Shown here in pieces: positions 31,946 to 41,798 of a stretch of DNA of 64,000 bases; position 1 is the first letter of the stretch; the number at the start of each line of letters is the position of its first letter. The position numbers and the translations under genes were made by a program. Source of the DNA: Flavobacteriales bacterium. GTDB lineage: Bacteria; Bacteroidota; Bacteroidia; Flavobacteriales_F; PHOS-HE28. The notes under the pieces were generated by a model. That model did not search any database and had not been told where the DNA came from. It saw only the letters and a list, made by a program, of their open reading frames with translations. The DNA is taken from NCBI GenBank assembly GCA_020635725.1, contig JACJZF010000002.1, positions 124,001-188,000 on the forward strand. Reading direction: 5' to 3'.

Positions 31946-31953
31946 CAAAAGTA
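31946..31953 (-). promoter_or_regulatory. -7 promoter box of pdxJ
   Basis: The minus strand reads TACTTTTG, an exact match to TAnnTTTG, 37 nt before the GTG start. Confidence 0.5.
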
Positions 31954-31979
31954 GAGGCGGCGCCCAGCCTGTTCGAGCC

Positions 31980-32642
31980 ATGCACGCCATCGATCTGATC
32001 ACCGCCGACATCCCGCCGTTGCGCCCGCAGGACGATGTGGGCCGCGCGCTCGAGTGGATGGAGGAATTCAAGGTGAGCCATCTCCCCGTGGTGGATGGCC
32101 GTCGGCTCGTGGGCATGGTGAAGGACCAGGACCTCGTGGACCGCAGCGATCCGCGCGCCGCGGTGAGCAGCGTGATGGACAGCGTGGAGCTGCCTTACGC
32201 GCGCGGCGGCCAGCACATCTACGCGGTGATGCGCCTCTTCAGCGAACGCGGCCTCACCGTGGTGCCCGTGCTCGATGAGATGGGCGTGTACATCGGCGCC
32301 ATCACCGAGCACGAGGCGCTGAAGCGGCTGGCCCAGGTCACCAACATCCAGGAGCCCGGCAGCGTGGTGGTGCTGGAGATGAACCTCAACGACTACAGCC
32401 TGCACGAGATCGCAAGGCTGGTGGAGTCCAACGACGCCAAGGTGCTCAGCGTGTACACGCATGTGCTGCCGGACAGCAACCGCGTGGAGGTGACCTTGAA
32501 GATCAACCGCGAGGACATCAGCGATGTGCTGCGCAGCTTCGAGCGCTTCGAGTACTTCGTGAAGAGCACCTACCAGAGCAGCAAGCTCCACGACGACCTG
32601 CGGGGCCGCTTCGAGGAGCTCATGCGCTACATCAACCTGTGA
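31980..32642 (+). CDS. CBS-domain protein (AcuB-like)
   Basis: A 220-residue cytoplasmic protein with two CBS modules: residues about 5-60 (MHAIDLITADIPPLRPQDD start, VSHLPVVDGRRLVGMVKDQDL) and 75-125 (LTVVPVLDEMGVYIGAITEH), followed by an ACT-like end (SVVVLEMNLNDYSLHEIARLV and VEVTLKINREDISDVLRSF). This arrangement is that of the Bacteroidota AcuB family; nucleotide binding by the CBS pair is expected, the regulated partner is not known. It opens the envelope gene block and its stop overlaps the GTG of the next gene. Confidence 0.85.
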   Translation: MHAIDLITADIPPLRPQDDVGRALEWMEEFKVSHLPVVDGRRLVGMVKDQDLVDRSDPRAAVSSVMDSVELPYARGGQHIYAVMRLFSERGLTVVPVLDEMGVYIGAITEHEALKRLAQVTNIQEPGSVVVLEMNLNDYSLHEIARLVESNDAKVLSVYTHVLPDSNRVEVTLKINREDISDVLRSFERFEYFVKSTYQSSKLHDDLRGRFEELMRYINL

Positions 32643-34048
32643 GCCGCGCACGCACGCTCCCATGGCTGCTGCTGCTGTGGGCGGCGGGAAGCGCGGCGGG
32701 GCAGGATACGCTGCCCATGCCCTCCGATGTGCGCATCATGGGCGTGGCGGTCATCGGCAACCGGGCCACCAAGGAGCGGATCATCCTGCGCGAGGTGCTG
32801 GTACAGGAGAACGATACCGTGCCGGCCGCCGCGCTCTACACCCTGCTCGAGCGCAGCCGGCAGAACCTGATGAACACCGGCCTCTTCAACACGGTGACGG
32901 TGCTGCCCGTGTACCTGGACATGCGCCATGCGCTCGTGGAAGTGACAGTGAACGAGCGCTGGACCATCTGGCCCTCACCCATCTTCCAGCTCGCCGACCC
33001 CAACTTCAACACCTGGTGGAGCACCTTCCAGCGCGATCCCGACCGCGTGAACTACGGCGTGGCCTTGACCAAGTACAACTTCCGAGGAAGGAACGAGACC
33101 GTGCAGGCCCGTGTGCAATTCGGCTATGCGAGGCAGTTCGCCCTGCGCTACAAGGTGCCCAACATCGATCGCCGACAGCGCTGGGGGCTCAGCATCGGCG
33201 GCGGTTACATCGAACAGGCCGAGGTCACGGCGGGCACCGTGGGCAACAAGCGCATCCTCATCCGCGACACCGAGCGCCCCAATCGCACCCAGCGCAAGGC
33301 CGATGCCGAGCTCAGCCTGCGCCGTGCGCACGACATCCGGCACTACTTCCGCGTCGGCATCACCCAGGCCGATGTCGGCGACTCCGTGACGGCCACGGCG
33401 ATCGACTATTTCGACGGCGCGGCAACAGCCACGCGTTTCCTGCAGGCCGGCTACGGCATCACCTGGGATCGGCGCGACCTGCGCTTCTTCCCGCGCGAAG
33501 GGCATCTGGCCGAGCTCCGCGTGGACCGCTTCGGCCTGGGAGTCGCCGAGGAGCACGCGCCCGACATCACCACCGCGTTCGCAAGCATCAAGAAATGGTG
33601 GCGGGTGAGCGATCCGGTCACGCTCGCCTTCAGCGCCCGGGGCAAGCGCACCTGGGGCGCGCCGCCGTATTACGTGCAGGAGGGGCTGGGCTATGCGAAC
33701 CTCGTGCGCGGCTATGAGTACTACGTGATCGACGGGGAGCACTTCGCGCTCACCAAGGCCAACCTGGCCTGGCAGCTGCTCCGGCCGCGCACCGAACGTG
33801 TGGAGGCCATGCCGCACGAGGCCTTCCGAACCTTGTACGTGGCGCTCTACCTCAACCTCTTCGTCGATGGCGGCCGCGTATGGGACAGCCGCTACGCCGC
33901 AGACAACGCCCTGGCCGGCGAATGGCTCAGCGGCTACGGCGCGGGGCTGGACCTGGTGACCAGCTACGACCTGGTCGCACGTGCCGAATACACCCTGAAC
34001 GCGCTGGGGCAGCACGGCTTCTTCCTACATTTCACGCAACCATTCTAG
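32639..34048 (+). CDS. Omp85-family outer-membrane protein with one POTRA domain
   Basis: A 469-residue protein with signal peptide (LPWLLLLWAAGSAAGQ), one POTRA-like domain (VRIMGVAVIGNRATKERIIL ... VLVEVTVNERW, residues about 30-110) and a C-terminal beta-barrel with the Omp85 pattern, ending in an aromatic-rich strand (LGQHGFFLHFTQPF). It is distinct from the full BamA at 36706, which has more POTRA repeats. It probably inserts or exports outer-membrane proteins or lipids. Starts at GTG 32639, overlapping the CBS stop; an ATG-free leader supports this start. Confidence 0.85.
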   Translation: MSRARTLPWLLLLWAAGSAAGQDTLPMPSDVRIMGVAVIGNRATKERIILREVLVQENDTVPAAALYTLLERSRQNLMNTGLFNTVTVLPVYLDMRHALVEVTVNERWTIWPSPIFQLADPNFNTWWSTFQRDPDRVNYGVALTKYNFRGRNETVQARVQFGYARQFALRYKVPNIDRRQRWGLSIGGGYIEQAEVTAGTVGNKRILIRDTERPNRTQRKADAELSLRRAHDIRHYFRVGITQADVGDSVTATAIDYFDGAATATRFLQAGYGITWDRRDLRFFPREGHLAELRVDRFGLGVAEEHAPDITTAFASIKKWWRVSDPVTLAFSARGKRTWGAPPYYVQEGLGYANLVRGYEYYVIDGEHFALTKANLAWQLLRPRTERVEAMPHEAFRTLYVALYLNLFVDGGRVWDSRYAADNALAGEWLSGYGAGLDLVTSYDLVARAEYTLNALGQHGFFLHFTQPF

Positions 34049-34050
34049 CG

Positions 34051-34935
34051 ATGCGCGCAGCGGTGAACGGACGGGGGATGGAAGTGGCCATGGCGCCGGT
34101 GGTGGCCGATGTGCTCATGCGCATGCGTGCCGCTGGCATGACTCCGGTGCTGGCCCAAGGACTGGCCGAGTGGCTCGCGAAATGCGACGTGCGCGTGGAG
34201 GATGCCTGGCTCGCCGATCGCGATCCGCGCACCCAGGACCTCGACATCTGCATCAGCCTCGGTGGTGATGGCACCCTGCTCGATACCGTGGCCCTGGTGG
34301 GCCGGGCGGGCATCCCCGTGCTCGGCATCAACCTGGGCCGCTTGGGCTTCCTCAGCAGCGTGCGCCTCGAGGAGGTCGATGGCGCGCTGAAGGCCCTCAT
34401 GGATGGGCGCTACTCCTTGCAGGACCGCTCCTTGATCGAGGTGGTGGGCCAGGGCGCGCTGCTGGGCGAGAGCAACTTCGCCCTGAACGAGGTGAGCATC
34501 CACAAGCGCGACAGCGCCAGCATGCTCGCCGTGCATGTGCGCCTCGGCGACGATTACCTCAATACCTACTGGTCCGACGGGCTCATCATCGCCACGCCCA
34601 CCGGCAGCACGGCCTACTCGCTCAGCTGCGGCGGCCCCATCCTGCACCCCGCCGGCGATGCCTTCGTGATCAACCCCATCTCCCCGCACAACCTGAATGT
34701 GCGCCCCTTCGTGGTGCCCGACCACTTCGTGATCCGGCTGCGCCTCGAGGCCCGCGCCGACCTCTGCCTGCTCAACCTCGATGCCCGTAGCCACACCATC
34801 GACGGCCAGGCGGAGATCACCGTGCGCCGCGCTCCCTTCACCGTGCGCATGGCCCAGCTCGATGGCCACGACTTCCTCGGCACCCTGCGCGAGAAGCTCA
34901 ACTGGGGCTTGGACGCGCGGAGCGCCGGGAGGTGA
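34051..34935 (+). CDS. nadK: NAD kinase
   Basis: Phosphorylates NAD+ to NADP+ using ATP. The 294-residue protein carries the ATP-NAD kinase signature GGDGT at residues 71-75 (ICISLGGDGTLLDTV), LGINLGRLGFLSSV, the NE/D motif in ALNEVSIHKRDSASML, IIATPTGSTAYSLSCGGPI and ISPHNLNVRPFVVPD. Start ATG 34051 follows the upstream stop by 2 nt. Its position before DUF6089 and uppS is the usual flavobacterial order. Confidence 0.95.
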   Translation: MRAAVNGRGMEVAMAPVVADVLMRMRAAGMTPVLAQGLAEWLAKCDVRVEDAWLADRDPRTQDLDICISLGGDGTLLDTVALVGRAGIPVLGINLGRLGFLSSVRLEEVDGALKALMDGRYSLQDRSLIEVVGQGALLGESNFALNEVSIHKRDSASMLAVHVRLGDDYLNTYWSDGLIIATPTGSTAYSLSCGGPILHPAGDAFVINPISPHNLNVRPFVVPDHFVIRLRLEARADLCLLNLDARSHTIDGQAEITVRRAPFTVRMAQLDGHDFLGTLREKLNWGLDARSAGR

Positions 34936-35001
34936 GGCTTGCTTTTCACGATTGTTAACGTCCGCATTCCCAGCGGATTCCTGCGCATGAGGGGCAACCG
35001 G

Positions 35002-35009
35002 TAAATTCG
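35002..35009 (+). promoter_or_regulatory. Putative -7 box of DUF6089 gene
   Basis: TAAATTCG, 52 nt before ATG 35062; a 6-bp CCGCCG/CGGCGG hairpin at 35021-35040 lies in the leader between box and start. Confidence 0.35.
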
Positions 35010-35061
35010 CCCGGCCTTCGCCGCCGGATACCATCGGCGGAGGCGATTCGTTAGGCAGCCT

Positions 35062-35907
35062 ATGCAACGCGGGAAAACCCTCCTGATCCTCCTGATCCTC
35101 GCCCTCGGCGCGCGCGCGCAGGTCAATGAGATCGGCATCACGGGCGGCTACTCCTATTACATCGGCGACCTCAACCCCACGCGCCACTTCCCCAAGGACA
35201 AGAAGCTGGCCGGCGGATTGCTCTTCCGGCACAACTTCAACGAGCGCTATGCCCTGCGCCTCCAAGGCCTGTACGGCACCTTGCAGGCCTACGACAGCAA
35301 TGCCAGGGACAGCCTGCAGCTGGTGCGCGACCTGCACTTCAAGGCGAAGCTGATCGAGGCCTCGTTGCTCTTCGAGATCAACTTCTTCAAGTACCGCAAG
35401 AAGGGCAAGGACGGGCGCAAGTGGACCCCCTTCGTCTTCGGCGGACTGGCCTACTTCCGGGCGAACCCGCAGGCGCTGTACGACGACACCTGGTACGACC
35501 TGGTGCAGCTCGGCACCGAAGGGCAGGGCGCCACCGGCGGGGGCGAACCCTACAAGGTGGACCACCTGTGCATCCCCTTCGGCGGCGGGTTCAAGTTCAA
35601 CCTGGGCCGCATCGATATCCAGGCCGAATGGGGCCTGCGCCGCACCTGGACCGATTACATCGATGATGTGAGCGGGGTGTACTACGACAATGCCCGCCTG
35701 GCCTTCGAGAATGGCCCCCTCGCCGCGCAGCTCGCCGACCGCAGCGGACTGGAGGATGCGCTGCCCGGCTTCAGCAACACCGGCCGCGCGCGCGGCGATG
35801 TGAACACGCGTGATTGGTACGTGTACTCCGGCATCTCCATCACTTACATCATCAGCCGCTTCTCCGATTGCGAGGAGCAATACAACTGGATGAAGCGCCG
35901 CAACTGA
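35062..35907 (+). CDS. DUF6089 family outer-membrane barrel protein
   Basis: A 281-residue exported protein (leader LLILLILALGARAQ). The mature N-terminus VNEIGITGGYSYYIGDLNP and LFRHNFNERYALRLQGLYG match DUF6089, a Bacteroidota barrel family regularly found between nadK and uppS. Alternating aromatic strands run to the end (DWYVYSGISITYIISRF, then a Cys/Glu-rich tail). Function unknown; a role in envelope assembly is suggested by its constant neighbours. Confidence 0.85.
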   Translation: MQRGKTLLILLILALGARAQVNEIGITGGYSYYIGDLNPTRHFPKDKKLAGGLLFRHNFNERYALRLQGLYGTLQAYDSNARDSLQLVRDLHFKAKLIEASLLFEINFFKYRKKGKDGRKWTPFVFGGLAYFRANPQALYDDTWYDLVQLGTEGQGATGGGEPYKVDHLCIPFGGGFKFNLGRIDIQAEWGLRRTWTDYIDDVSGVYYDNARLAFENGPLAAQLADRSGLEDALPGFSNTGRARGDVNTRDWYVYSGISITYIISRFSDCEEQYNWMKRRN

Positions 35908-35933
35908 GCAGCGTTTCCGACTTTCGCGATCTT

Positions 35934-36704
<771 letters not shown>

Positions 36705-36705
36705 C

Positions 36706-39237
36706 ATGCGCGCGCTCCTCCTCACCCTCCTCGCGCTCGGCGCCGCGCTCATCGCCCCGGCGCAGCAGACGCCCGTGATGGATTACGGCCTGCCGCAGAC
36801 CTACGAGATCGGCGGTATCACCGTGAGCGGCCTGCGCACCGTGGATGCCAACGCCGTGAAGCTCTTCACCGGCCTTCAGGTGGGCGATAAGCTGGAGATC
36901 CCCGGCGAGCGCATCTCCCGTGCCATCCGCAACCTGTGGGAGCAGCGGCTCTTCAGCGATGTGCGCATCGAGGCCGCCGAGATCCGCGGCCGCACCATCT
37001 TCCTCAACATCATCGTGGAGGAGAAGCCCCTGCTCTCCCGCTGGAAGTACAACGGCGTGAGCAAGAACGAGGCGGAGAAGCTCGATGAGATCACCGGCCT
37101 GGTCCGGCGGCAGCAGGTGAACGAGGCGCTGCTGGCGCGGGCCCGCCATGCCATCCAGGGCCACTATATCGAGAAGGGCTTCCTGAAGGCCGACGTGACC
37201 TTCCGACAGTACGCGGATACGCTGCCCTCGGCCTTCGAGAACAGCGTGCTGCTCTTCATCGATGTGGTGCGCGGCCCCAAGATCAAGATCAAGGATGTGG
37301 AGTTCGAGGGCAACCAGGCGCTCAGCGACGCGCGCCTGCGTCGGGCCATGAAGAAGACCCGGCGCAAGCGCTGGTACAACATCTTCGGCGGAAGCAAGTT
37401 CATCCAGGAGCTCTACCAAGCCGACAAGGCCAACGTGATCAGCGTGTACAACAACGAGGGCTACCGCAACGCGGTGATCGTGAGCGACACCATGCGCTAC
37501 GTGAGCCCCAAGCGCGTGCGCGTGGACATCACCGTGGACGAGGGCAACCGCTTCTACTTCCGCAACATCACCTGGACCGGCAACACCAAGTACCGCACCT
37601 CGCGCCTCGATAGCATCCTCAACATCCAGCGCGGCGATGTGTACAGCAAGAAGACGCTGGACAGCCGCCTCTTCATGAACCCCACGGGCCGCGACATCAG
37701 CTCGCTGTACATGGATGATGGCTACCTCTCCTTCTATCCGGAGGCGATCGAGACCGTGGCCGAGGGGGATAGCATCGACCTGGAGATCCGCATGCGCGAG
37801 GGGCGGCAGTACCGCATCCGCAACGTGATCATCAAAGGCAACACCAAGACCAACGAGCACGTGGTGCGGCGGGAGATACGCACCAAGCCCGGCCAGCTCT
37901 TCAACCGCAGCGATGTGATCCGCACCCAGCGCGAGCTCTCGCAGCTGGGCTACTTCGATCCGGAGAAGCTCGGCGTGAATCCGATACCCGACCAGCGCAC
38001 CGGCCTGGTGGACCTGGAGTACACCGTGGAGGAGAAGCCGAGCGACCGCCTGGAGCTGAGCGGCGGCTGGGGCGCGGGCCGCCTGGTGATGAGCCTGGGC
38101 CTCTCGTTCACCAACTTCAGCCTGCGCAAGATCGCCGACCCTTCGGCCTACCAGCCCTTGCCCAGCGGCGATGGGCAGACGCTGAACCTGCGCGCGCAGA
38201 CCAACGGCCGCTTCTTCCAGAGCTACAGCCTCTCCTTCGTGGAGCCCTGGCTCGGCGGCCGCAAGCCCAACTCGCTCAGCTTCTCGGCCTACTACTCCGT
38301 GCAGAGCAACGGCGAACGCCGCTACATCGATTCCGAGGATGGCCGCATCCGCAACCCCAACCGCCAATCGCTGAACATCTTCGGCGCCACCCTTGGCCTG
38401 GGCATGCGCCTGAAGTGGCCCGATGACTACTTCATCCTGCGCCAGACCCTCAGCTACCAGAACTACGACCTGCGAAACTTCAGCAGCGGCCAGGCGGTGT
38501 TCGCCTTCTCCGATGGCCAGAGCAACGTGCTCGCCTATCAGCTCCAGTTCTCGCGCAATTCGGTGGATGCGCCCTTCTTCGCGCGCAGCGGATCCGATGT
38601 GACCCTGAGCGTGAAGGCCACCCCGCCCTTCTCCCTGCTGAACCGCGGCAAGGACTATTCGACCCTGCCCCCGGACCAGCTGTACAACTGGGCCGAGTTC
38701 CACAAGTGGAAGTTCACCACGCAATGGTTCACCAAGCTCACCAACAGCAAGAGCGGGCACAACCTGGTGCTCATGACCCGCGCCGGCTGGGGCTTCCTCG
38801 GGCGCTACAACGATGCCATCGGCAACTCGCCCTTCGAGCGGTTCTACATGGGTGGCGCGGCGCTCACCGGCTTCCAGCTCGATGGCCGCGAGATCGTGGG
38901 ATTGCGCGGCTACGATGACTTCTCGCTCTCGCCGAACACCGGCCATTTCGTGGTGAGCAAGTACACCGCAGAGCTGCGCTTCCCGGTATCGCTGAATCCG
39001 CAGGCCACCATCTTCACCCTCGCCTTCGCGCAGGCCGGCAAGACCTGGAACGACTTCGACAGCTTCGAGCCCTTCAAGCTCTACCGCAGCGCCGGCGTGG
39101 GCCTGCGCCTCTTCCTGCCCATGTTCGGTCCCATGGGCCTGGACTACGGCTGGCGCCTGGATGATGTGCCCACGGCACCGCAGATGGCCAAGAGCCAGTT
39201 CCACTTCACGATCGGCATAGATCTTGGCGAGCTCTGA
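36706..39237 (+). CDS. bamA: BAM complex outer-membrane assembly factor BamA
   Basis: Central, essential subunit of the machinery that folds beta-barrel proteins into the outer membrane. The 843-residue protein has a signal peptide (LLLTLLALGAALIAPAQ), then about five POTRA repeats (residues about 30-430; for example YEIGGITVSGLRTVDANAV, YRIRNVIIKGNTKTNEHVV), and a C-terminal 16-strand barrel with the conserved YNSxGxxxGxxF-like segment and the LRGYDDFSLSP lid loop. It ends FTIGIDLGEL rather than with the usual Phe. Length and order are normal. It is followed by two Skp-type chaperones, as in other Flavobacteriia. Confidence 0.95.
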   Translation: MRALLLTLLALGAALIAPAQQTPVMDYGLPQTYEIGGITVSGLRTVDANAVKLFTGLQVGDKLEIPGERISRAIRNLWEQRLFSDVRIEAAEIRGRTIFLNIIVEEKPLLSRWKYNGVSKNEAEKLDEITGLVRRQQVNEALLARARHAIQGHYIEKGFLKADVTFRQYADTLPSAFENSVLLFIDVVRGPKIKIKDVEFEGNQALSDARLRRAMKKTRRKRWYNIFGGSKFIQELYQADKANVISVYNNEGYRNAVIVSDTMRYVSPKRVRVDITVDEGNRFYFRNITWTGNTKYRTSRLDSILNIQRGDVYSKKTLDSRLFMNPTGRDISSLYMDDGYLSFYPEAIETVAEGDSIDLEIRMREGRQYRIRNVIIKGNTKTNEHVVRREIRTKPGQLFNRSDVIRTQRELSQLGYFDPEKLGVNPIPDQRTGLVDLEYTVEEKPSDRLELSGGWGAGRLVMSLGLSFTNFSLRKIADPSAYQPLPSGDGQTLNLRAQTNGRFFQSYSLSFVEPWLGGRKPNSLSFSAYYSVQSNGERRYIDSEDGRIRNPNRQSLNIFGATLGLGMRLKWPDDYFILRQTLSYQNYDLRNFSSGQAVFAFSDGQSNVLAYQLQFSRNSVDAPFFARSGSDVTLSVKATPPFSLLNRGKDYSTLPPDQLYNWAEFHKWKFTTQWFTKLTNSKSGHNLVLMTRAGWGFLGRYNDAIGNSPFERFYMGGAALTGFQLDGREIVGLRGYDDFSLSPNTGHFVVSKYTAELRFPVSLNPQATIFTLAFAQAGKTWNDFDSFEPFKLYRSAGVGLRLFLPMFGPMGLDYGWRLDDVPTAPQMAKSQFHFTIGIDLGEL

Positions 39238-39250
39238 TGCAGGGATCGCC

Positions 39251-39258
39251 TACTTTCG
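39251..39258 (+). promoter_or_regulatory. Putative -7 box before first Skp/OmpH gene
   Basis: TACTTTCG, 10 nt before ATG 39269, so the chaperones can be made in excess of BamA. Confidence 0.45.
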
Positions 39259-39268
39259 ACACCCTTTC

Positions 39269-39943
39269 ATGAACCGCACGATCCCGTTCCTCCTCGCCGC
39301 GTCGCTCGCGGTCTTCTCCTTCTCGGAGGCCAGCGCCCAGCGCGTGGCATTCGTGAACACGAAGTACATCCTGGATCAGATGCCCGAGTACGAATCGGCC
39401 AACAAGGAGCTGAGCCGACTGAGCAAGATGTGGCAGGAGGAGATCGATGAGCGCCATGCCCAGATCAAGCGCATGCGCGACGCCTACAATGCCGAGGCCG
39501 TGCTGCTCACCGAGGAGATGAAACGCTCGCGCATGGAGGAGATCGATCGCCGCGAGCGCGAGGCGCGCGACCTGCAGAAGCGCCGCTTCGGCCCGGATGG
39601 CGATCTCTTCAAGAAGCGCCAGGAACTCATCCAGCCGATTCAGGACCGCGTGTATGAAGCGATCAAGGAGGTGGCCGGCACCAGCTACGTGGCCGTCTTC
39701 GACCTGAGCAACAACAACGGCGGCAACCTGCTCTTCGCCAGCGACAAGTACGACAAGAGCGACCAGGTGCTCAAGAAGCTCGGCATCCGACCGAAGCGCG
39801 ATGGCGGCACCGGGGGCAAGGACGATGAGGAGTTCGGCGAACCCACACCCGATGAGCCCCAGAAGGATGGCGCGGGCGGCGGCTCCGACAAGCAGCCTCC
39901 CGCCCAACGCGGCGGCGGCTCTGACATGAAGCAACCACGATGA
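39269..39943 (+). CDS. OmpH/Skp-family periplasmic chaperone 1
   Basis: Holdase that delivers unfolded outer-membrane proteins to BAM. The 224-residue protein has a signal peptide ending SEASAQ, the mature start RVAFVNTKYILDQMPEY typical of OmpH, a long charged coiled coil (residues about 50-120) and the closing strand SYVAVFDLSNNNGGNLLFAS. A low-complexity tail rich in Gly, Asp, Pro (residues about 180-224) is unusual for the family. Start ATG 39269 is preferred to 39224 because the leader starts there. Overlaps chaperone 2 by 4 nt. Confidence 0.9.
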   Translation: MNRTIPFLLAASLAVFSFSEASAQRVAFVNTKYILDQMPEYESANKELSRLSKMWQEEIDERHAQIKRMRDAYNAEAVLLTEEMKRSRMEEIDRREREARDLQKRRFGPDGDLFKKRQELIQPIQDRVYEAIKEVAGTSYVAVFDLSNNNGGNLLFASDKYDKSDQVLKKLGIRPKRDGGTGGKDDEEFGEPTPDEPQKDGAGGGSDKQPPAQRGGGSDMKQPR

Positions 39944-40458
39944 ACACGAAGACCATGAAGCATTTCCTGTTGACCACCGCGCTCGTGCTGGGACTGGCCC
40001 CTGCCGTGCTGGCGCAGACCAAGCTGGGCCATATCGATCGCCAGCGCCTGCTGCTCACCCTGCCTGAGCGTCCCGATGCCGAGAAGAAGATGCAGGATTT
40101 CGCCAAGACCCTCGATACCCGCCTGAAGGCCATGGGCGAGGAGTACCAGGCCAAGGTGGCCGACGCGCAATCCCGCGCGGAGACCATGACCCAGACCGAG
40201 AAGGAGATGGCCGTGCGCGAGATCAATGAGCTCGAGCAGCGCATCGACAGCGCTCGGGAGAAGGCCCAGGAAGACATCTCCAAGATGGAGGAGGAACTGC
40301 TGAAGCCCATGATCGAGCGCACCTCGCAGGCCATCAAGGATGTGGCCAATGAGAAGGGCTTCACCTACATCTTCGACGTGAGCACCGGCACGATCCTCTT
40401 CTACGACAAGGGCGAGGACATCATGCCCCTGGTGAAAGCCAAGCTCGGCATCCAATAG
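39940..40458 (+). CDS. OmpH/Skp-family periplasmic chaperone 2
   Basis: A 172-residue Skp-like chaperone: signal peptide KHFLLTTALVLGLAPAVLAQ (trimmed), mature KLGHIDRQRLLLTLPE, coiled-coil arms of about 90 residues (AEKKMQDFAKTLDTRL ... EINELEQRIDSAREKAQ) and the ending GFTYIFDVSTGTILFYDKGEDI. It overlaps chaperone 1 (ATGA) and precedes murI by 7 nt. The two copies differ mainly in the tail of copy 1, and paired OmpH genes after bamA are standard in this phylum. Confidence 0.92.
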   Translation: MNTKTMKHFLLTTALVLGLAPAVLAQTKLGHIDRQRLLLTLPERPDAEKKMQDFAKTLDTRLKAMGEEYQAKVADAQSRAETMTQTEKEMAVREINELEQRIDSAREKAQEDISKMEEELLKPMIERTSQAIKDVANEKGFTYIFDVSTGTILFYDKGEDIMPLVKAKLGIQ

Positions 40459-40465
40459 CGCGCTC

Positions 40466-41290
40466 GTGCCCACCGACCCGCGGCCCGTCGGCATCTTCGA
40501 TTCCGGTATCGGCGGGCTCACGGTCTTGACCGCCATCAGGCAGGCGCTCCCCGCGGAGCGCCTGCTCTATTTCGGCGATAACCTGCACATGCCCTATGGC
40601 GCCCGCTCGCTCGACGAGGTGCGCGCCTTCAGCGTGGCCATCACCGAGGCCTTGCTGGCGAAAGGCTGCAAGCTGGTGGTGATCGCGTGCAATACCGCGA
40701 GCGCGGCCGCGCTGGCCGAGGTGCGCAGGTTATGGCCGGATGTGCCCTTCGTGGGCATGGAGCCCGCCGTGAAGCCCGCCGTGGAGCAGACGGCCAGCGG
40801 CGTGGTGGGCGTGATCGCCACCTCGGCCACCTTCCAGAGCGATCTGTACGCCTCGGTGGTGGAACGTTTCGCGCAAGGCGTGGAGGTGCTGCATCAGCCA
40901 TGCCCGGGGCTGGTGAAGCAGATCGAGGCAGGCGAGTTCGACACGCCGGCCACCGAGGACATGCTGCACGGCTGGCTCGACCCCATGCTCGCACGCGGCA
41001 TCGACGCGTTGGTGCTGGGCTGCACGCATTACCCGATCATCCGGCCGTTGATCGAACGGATCGTCGGGCCGGGCGTACGTGTGATCGATCCCGCACCCGC
41101 GGTGGCGCGACAGACCTCGCGCTTGCTGAATGAGCACGGCCTGGCCAATGAGCTGGCCGAAGACGCCCCGATGGAGATCCATACCAGCGGCGACCCTGCG
41201 GCCTTCGCGGCCATCATGCGGCGCATGGGTCTGGCGGATGCGGAAGTGAGCGGTGCCCGGTGGGCGGAGGGCGTGCTCACCCTTACTTGA
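40466..41290 (+). CDS. murI: Glutamate racemase
   Basis: Interconverts L- and D-glutamate to supply D-Glu for peptidoglycan. The two catalytic cysteines are at C75 (VVIACNTASAA) and C185 (LVLGCTHYPII); GIFDSGIGGLTVL and YFGDNLHMPYG complete the signature. The 274-residue length is normal. The start is GTG 40466, seven bases after the chaperone stop. Its last 8 bases overlap the convergent carbonic anhydrase gene. Confidence 0.95.
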   Translation: MPTDPRPVGIFDSGIGGLTVLTAIRQALPAERLLYFGDNLHMPYGARSLDEVRAFSVAITEALLAKGCKLVVIACNTASAAALAEVRRLWPDVPFVGMEPAVKPAVEQTASGVVGVIATSATFQSDLYASVVERFAQGVEVLHQPCPGLVKQIEAGEFDTPATEDMLHGWLDPMLARGIDALVLGCTHYPIIRPLIERIVGPGVRVIDPAPAVARQTSRLLNEHGLANELAEDAPMEIHTSGDPAAFAAIMRRMGLADAEVSGARWAEGVLTLT

Positions 41291-41795
41291 ACCAGCCCGC
41301 GTACATCGCGTAGTTGCGCGCGATGCGCTCGATCTCGTTCCTGGAGAGGTCGGCGCTCACGGGCCCGATGCGCTTCGCGGGCACGCCGGCCATGAGGCTG
41401 CCCGGCTCCACCACGGTGCCTTGCGTCACCACGGCGCACGCGGCGATCACGCTGCCCTCGCCGATCACCGCGTTATCCATCACGATGCTGCCCATGCCGA
41501 TGAGCACCTTGTCATGCACGGTGCAGCCATGCACGATCGCGTTGTGCCCGATGCTCACGTCGTTGCCGATGGTGAGCGTGGCGCGCTCATAGGTGCAGTG
41601 CAGCACCGCGCCGTCCTGGATGTTCACGCGATCGCCGATGCGGATGGCGTTCACATCGCCGCGCACCACGGCGTTGAACCACACGCTGCAGCCATCGCCC
41701 ATCACGGTGTCGCCGATCACCACGGCGGTCTCAGCCAGGAAGCAATCGATGCCGAATCGCGGGGTGAAGCCGCGTACGCTGCGTATCAGTGTCAT
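41283..41795 (-). CDS. Gamma-class carbonic anhydrase-like protein
   Basis: A 170-residue left-handed beta-helix protein of hexapeptide repeats (for example GDTVMGDGCSVWFNAVVRGD, IRIGDRVNIQDGAVLHC). The metal-ligand histidines of the gamma class are seen in VLHCT, VSIGHNAIVHGC, and the spacing fits the YrdA/CaiE-like branch, so the exact activity (bicarbonate or acyl transfer scaffold) is open. It ends the metal-handling operon (gap of 3 nt to the HMA gene) and converges with murI. Confidence 0.9.
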   Translation of the reverse strand: MTLIRSVRGFTPRFGIDCFLAETAVVIGDTVMGDGCSVWFNAVVRGDVNAIRIGDRVNIQDGAVLHCTYERATLTIGNDVSIGHNAIVHGCTVHDKVLIGMGSIVMDNAVIGEGSVIAACAVVTQGTVVEPGSLMAGVPAKRIGPVSADLSRNEIERIARNYAMYAGWFK

Positions 41796-41798
41796 GGT

